This document shows positions 60,049 to 64,000 of a DNA stretch of 64,000 bases, piece by piece. The notes under the pieces are model-generated. The model ran no database searches and was not told where the DNA came from. It worked only from the letters and a program-made list of their open reading frames with translations. Position numbers and translations under genes: made by a program. How positions within the stretch are numbered: position 1 is the first letter of the stretch; every line of letters starts with the position of its first letter. Source of the DNA: Druceiella hillmani (lineage: Eukaryota > Arthropoda > Insecta > Lepidoptera > Hepialidae); contig JAYKKI010000095.1 of assembly GCA_039881145.1 (NCBI GenBank), positions 5,446,501 through 5,510,500 on the forward strand, in the 5' to 3' direction.

Positions 60049-60583
60049 CATCATCATCATCATCATCATCATCATCGTATCATCATCATCATATATATTA
60101 ATACGCTAAGGTTAAGATGTTACTCTCCCTTTTTAGAAAAAACCTCACAATTAATCCACATAAATTATATATCATTTTATAGATAATTGCTTGCTCTACC
60201 GGCATCCACAACTAAAAAATTTATAATTGCTATTGTTTTTGCAAATTAATTAATTATTAAAATTATATACACAAAACAGCAATGCTGCCATCTAACGGCT
60301 CAACGTCAATATGATTGACGGTCGGTAAAATTTTTGTTTAATTTCAAATCCACTCACGTATAAATAAAGTGGCGCTTTAGCTCAATGCTTTTGATACTTG
60401 CGCCTCTATATGTCAATTTTAGTAAAATATTTGTTTGATCTGTCATCTGAGCTTCATAATGGAATAAAAACGTAATAAGCAGTGTGCAAAATTAGAAATG
60501 AATTGAATACCTGCAATCAATTTTGATTTATTAAATTGAGTTGAATAATTTATAATGCGAAGACTTCGCACGGGTCACGCTAG
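59993..60583 (+). mobile_element. MINE-1-like Helitron, copy B, with 5-prime microsatellite
   Basis: (TA)n then (CAT)n to about 60091, followed by the same body as copy A. The 3-prime end is textbook Helitron: hairpin GCGAAG-A-CTTCGC at 60557-60569, ten bases, then CTAG at 60580-60583 and host T at 60584. It holds about 80 bases (60468-60550) that copy A lacks. Confidence 0.85.

Positions 60584-60585
<2 letters not shown>

Positions 60586-60651
<66 letters not shown>
60586..60651. repeat. (TA)n microsatellite
   Basis: TA tract directly after the Helitron end, broken by one CA step. Confidence 0.9.
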
Positions 60652-61783
60652 ACGTTTACAGTTACACTCTCTGCCACAATACCAGTTAAACTTTTATTGT
60701 TCGTAAATGGTATTATGGCAGGTGGAGTCCATCTCTAGTATTAGAAAATTTCTAAACTAAATAGACGAAGTAAACAAAACGAGATATAGCACACTATTTT
60801 AAGTTTTAGAGAAGTGAACAATAATTTTTTAGCGAAAGCTATTTTTAATGTGCGAATAAAAATTGTATGGAACCGGCAACTTCAAATAGTAACAGTGATT
60901 TTATAAATATTAATAACTGTCGGTACTCGGCGTATTGTTCACTTCAGGTTAGTTTTAGTACTTGGAAGTATTAATACTAACGAGTAACGAAAATATTAGA
61001 CGGATTAATTTTGTTATATCGCCATGATGCCCAAATGCACACGAACAGTTTAGGAATGTACTAATATTATACGCGTGAAAGTGAATTTGTCTGTTTGTTA
61101 CGTCTTCACTGTTAAACTATATAAAACAATTTAATAAAGTTTAGCATAAAGTTATCTCAATATTTGGAAAAATATATAGAATAGTCATATTTTCCATTGG
61201 GTATGGCAAATGCTTCAAGATGGCCGATTATTTTTTTTATTTTGGTTTCCTTTTAATATGGGTATCGAATCAAAGAACTGTCTAGTAGAATATCAAAATA
61301 TATAATTTATTCGACTGCAAACAAAAATAAAATGTATTAATAGGTATTCTTTTACGTCTCATCAATACAGAGTGTCACTGTTAAATCAATAACGAAATAA
61401 AGGCGTATTTAACATTTTATATGGTAACTACATCTTATACGTACTTCAACAGTTACACATAGACCACTATAACATAATAGCTTAAACTAAAAAGACAAAT
61501 ACTATATAAAATTCCACGTTTAAATAATGTGTCCACATCACTGAGGACTTAACAGGTGCTTCGAATTTCCATTTATTTAATTTAGTCACAATACATTGTT
61601 ACATGAACAATGTCGCGGGTAACAATTAGACATTATATAAATTTTGATTAAATTGAATAATTTCATAAAGTAGAAAATGATTACGTAAAATAAACTGCCC
61701 AACTTACTATTTTCTAGATATTATTAGCTTCTCATCAAATGAGCTCCGACATCTAACTTTTTATTAATAAAAATTAGCTTATG
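60652..61783. other. AT-rich spacer
   Basis: No gene recognised. Confidence 0.4.
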
Positions 61784-62186
61784 CTAATATTTTTCCCTAC
61801 GCTGCACTCACGACTCTACAACGCTTCGTTCTTGCCCGCCTTCTAGAATATACCTCAGAAATATTAACATAGTTCCATAAGATTGATAATATTTTTTCCG
61901 AGGCTGCACTCACGACTCTACAACGCTTCGTTCTTGCCCGCCTTCTAGGATATACCTCAGAAATATTAACATAGTTCCATGAGATTGATAATATTTTTCC
62001 CGAGGCTGCACTCACGACTCCACAACGCTTCGTTTTGCCCGCTTTCTAGGATATACCTCAGAAATATTAACATAGTTCCATGAGATTGATAATATTTTCC
62101 CGAGGCTGCACTCACGACTCCACAACGCTTCGTTCTTGCCCGCCTTCTAGGATATACCTCAGAAATATTAACATAGTTCCATGAGA
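61784..62186. repeat. 102-bp tandem repeat, 4 units
   Basis: GCTGCACTCACGACTC recurs at 61801, 61903, 62005 and 62105, followed by CAACGCTTCGTTCTTGCCCG and TAACATAGTTCCAT. The period is a multiple of three, so minus-strand frames stay open through repeats (61797-62193) without being a gene. Confidence 0.95.
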
Positions 62187-62919
62187 TAATCACTTACATT
62201 AATGTTCTTTACGTAAAAATTATTTAGCACTATTAACCTATATCATGAAGAAAAGTATATGAAAATATATTTAGAAAAAATTAAGTTATAAGTGAACAAA
62301 CAGACAGAAAGACAGGCGTGATAATATGTAAGGCTTATTCTGCGTCGTTTTGTGTTTAATCTGAAAAAGCAATAAAATATGATTTTTTCCGTATTTATTT
62401 TACATTTATCATCACTCCCGGCTCTCTTTATATATACATATAGTGTAATGATGCATATCCTGTAAACATCCCAAAGAATCAGGACATATACTTCAACAAA
62501 AGTTTCCACAAAATCGGTTCACCAGCTTCGCTAATTAGCGTATATGTATATGCAAATAAACCAATTCGTCTCTATATATAATAAGGCAGATTAAGGTTAT
62601 AATTATCACAGATAACTGTGCCCTCATAGTATAGTCTAAACAATTCTAATCAGTAATTATTGGCTAGAATTATTTGGGTTATATTGACATTAACACTTGT
62701 AATCGTTACTCATGGCGTAGTATTATTTTAGTATTCGTTACTAAAAGTATAAATAACTCTAATGAGGTTATTTATACTTAATTTTACAATCAAAGCAATC
62801 TGTGTGAACTAAATGAGTGACCTAATAAACTTCAAATATTTATAGGGTGATACAAATAGCTACAATTTCATTTAGGTGGTTGCTATGTATTCCTAAATGG
62901 CACGAATAAATCCGTGGCT
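62187..62919. other. AT-rich spacer
   Basis: Contains a perfect 13-bp hairpin (AAGTATAAATAAC and inverse) at 62745-62779. The minus-strand ORF at 62243-62509 has no motif. Confidence 0.4.
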
Positions 62920-63114
62920 TCAAAACTGGGTCGTTGAGAGAGATAGTTTTCGGTTGATGCCCATTATTTTTAGGTCAAAAGGAGACAGTTTGTGCTCTTC
63001 TTGTGTTGATATAGATCGGCGACCCGGTTTCGGCTGTGTGAATTTCAGTTTCTTCAAAAATATCAAATAACTCCCGATCGTATCGCCTAGCTCTTTCATC
63101 TGCGGGTGAGGCAT
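62920..63114 (-). CDS. Short coding-like ORF, unknown function
   Basis: 64 codons with less AT bias than the flanks and a balanced peptide, beginning MPHPQMKELGDTIGSYL, then a basic KPGRRSIS segment. The ATG has A at -3. There is no signal peptide or membrane helix. I recognise no family. It could be a small protein, an exon or an old pseudogene fragment. Confidence 0.25.
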   Translation of the reverse strand: MPHPQMKELGDTIGSYLIFLKKLKFTQPKPGRRSISTQEEHKLSPFDLKIMGINRKLSLSTTQF

Positions 63115-63399
63115 TGTGTACGGTGATTTATATTTTGAACAAAAATAGATAATTGCAAGCCAATTAAGATATATAAGATAATGAGTACTTGAGATTTAGT
63201 TTCATAAGTTTTTACGTAAGTTTCCGGTTGTAAAAAAATCTTATGCTTTAATTTGATTAGATAATGTTTAGCGATGTAATTGAAACGGAAATGCGAAATC
63301 TTCACTTGTTATCGGTAACGTTAAGTAAGTAGTTTAAGGTCGAAATTTGTGCGAATATATTGTTCTTTCGTCATACTACATAATGTTTCTTTTATTTTA
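63115..63399. other. AT-rich spacer
   Basis: Nothing recognised. Confidence 0.35.
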
Positions 63400-64000
63400 A
63401 TTCTTACGTGCTGATTCTGTATAATCAATTTTTGAAATCATTCAGTAAAGGCAGTTTTATTCGTCCATGTACAAATGAATCAAATATGAAACGAATAGAG
63501 ATTGTTTATTGGATAATTCTAGAAATAGTATTACAACATATAGTCAAAAAGTCAAAATCAATATAAAATTCATATAGTCAAAATCATAGTAGAAATAATA
63601 CAAAGCCCATATGTTCGTACTTAACATTTAAGTTAATTTATTATGTAAATAGTTTTTGAAGCCATTCGATAATGCAGTTTAACTGTGTATGACCGACATA
63701 TAAAAAATGAAAGGAATACGAATTGTTTATTAGATAATTGTAAAATAATGTTTAAAGCAGTATATATCTTTCTTATCTTTACATAGTCGATGTTATGATA
63801 GAAATGATGTAACCCCAATATGTTCGTATCTAATATTGTAGTTAATTTATTGTGCAAATAACTTTTAAAGACATTCAATAACGGCAGTTTTATTCATGTA
63901 TGGACTCAAATTGTTTATTGGATAATTCTTAAAATACTGTTAGAAATAGTACAAGTTATTTTTAACTTCATATTGTCAACATTATGATAGAAACAATCTA
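63400..64000. repeat. Satellite of about 210-220 bp, continues past the window
   Basis: GGCAGTTTTATTC, AATTGTTTATTGGATAATT, ATGATAGAAA and TATGTTCGTA recur in order. The GCAGTTT word is at 63451, 63674 and 63884. Confidence 0.85.

Overview
The window looks like a gene-poor, strongly AT-rich stretch of a lepidopteran (moth or butterfly) nuclear genome. The reasons are two intact insect-type alpha-1,3-fucosyltransferase genes, a retinin-type cuticular protein gene, Helitron termini of a type I know from Lepidoptera, microsatellite-linked Helitron copies (MINE-1 type), tRNA-derived SINEs and many tandem arrays. No bacterial operon, rRNA gene or CRISPR array was seen. Most of the 64 kb is transposon debris and AT-rich spacer.

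Layout. 1-5.4 kb: a short coding-like ORF at the left edge (3-170), its decayed duplicate (about 5240-5420), and a candidate four-helix membrane protein gene on the minus strand (3671-4075). 6.4-7.6 kb: fucosyltransferase gene 1 (minus). 8-13 kb: dispersed repeats and AT-rich spacer. 13.4-16.1 kb: a Helitron-like segment on the minus strand with recognisable ends, a broken helicase gene and, between them, a complete-looking cuticular protein gene (14769-15335). 16-24 kb: SINE-like and other dispersed repeats, hairpins, a possible solo LTR. 24.3-28.8 kb: fucosyltransferase gene 2 (minus), a roughly 185-bp satellite, then a frameshifted fucosyltransferase pseudogene. 29-64 kb: no convincing intact gene. 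This part holds tandem arrays (83, 60, 197, 139, 194, 116 and 102 bp periods), LINE remnants (one clear RTE-type piece at 52.15-52.73 kb), Penelope-like repeat fragments carrying a hammerhead-ribozyme-like motif, two MINE-1-like Helitrons, a miRNA-like hairpin near 48.0 kb and a few GC-richer islands that could be regulatory.

The genes do not form a pathway. The fucosyltransferases are a small same-strand paralog cluster (two intact, one dead), presumably Golgi enzymes that fucosylate glycans. The cuticular gene is unrelated and may have been carried in by a Helitron. The strongest unusual signals are the hammerhead-like motif in a dispersed repeat, the cuticular gene inside Helitron ends, a 197-bp satellite with a CACGTG site per repeat, a near-identical pair of structured 165-bp repeats, and several perfect hairpins. 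All homology calls come from reading the sequence and from memory of families; no search was run.
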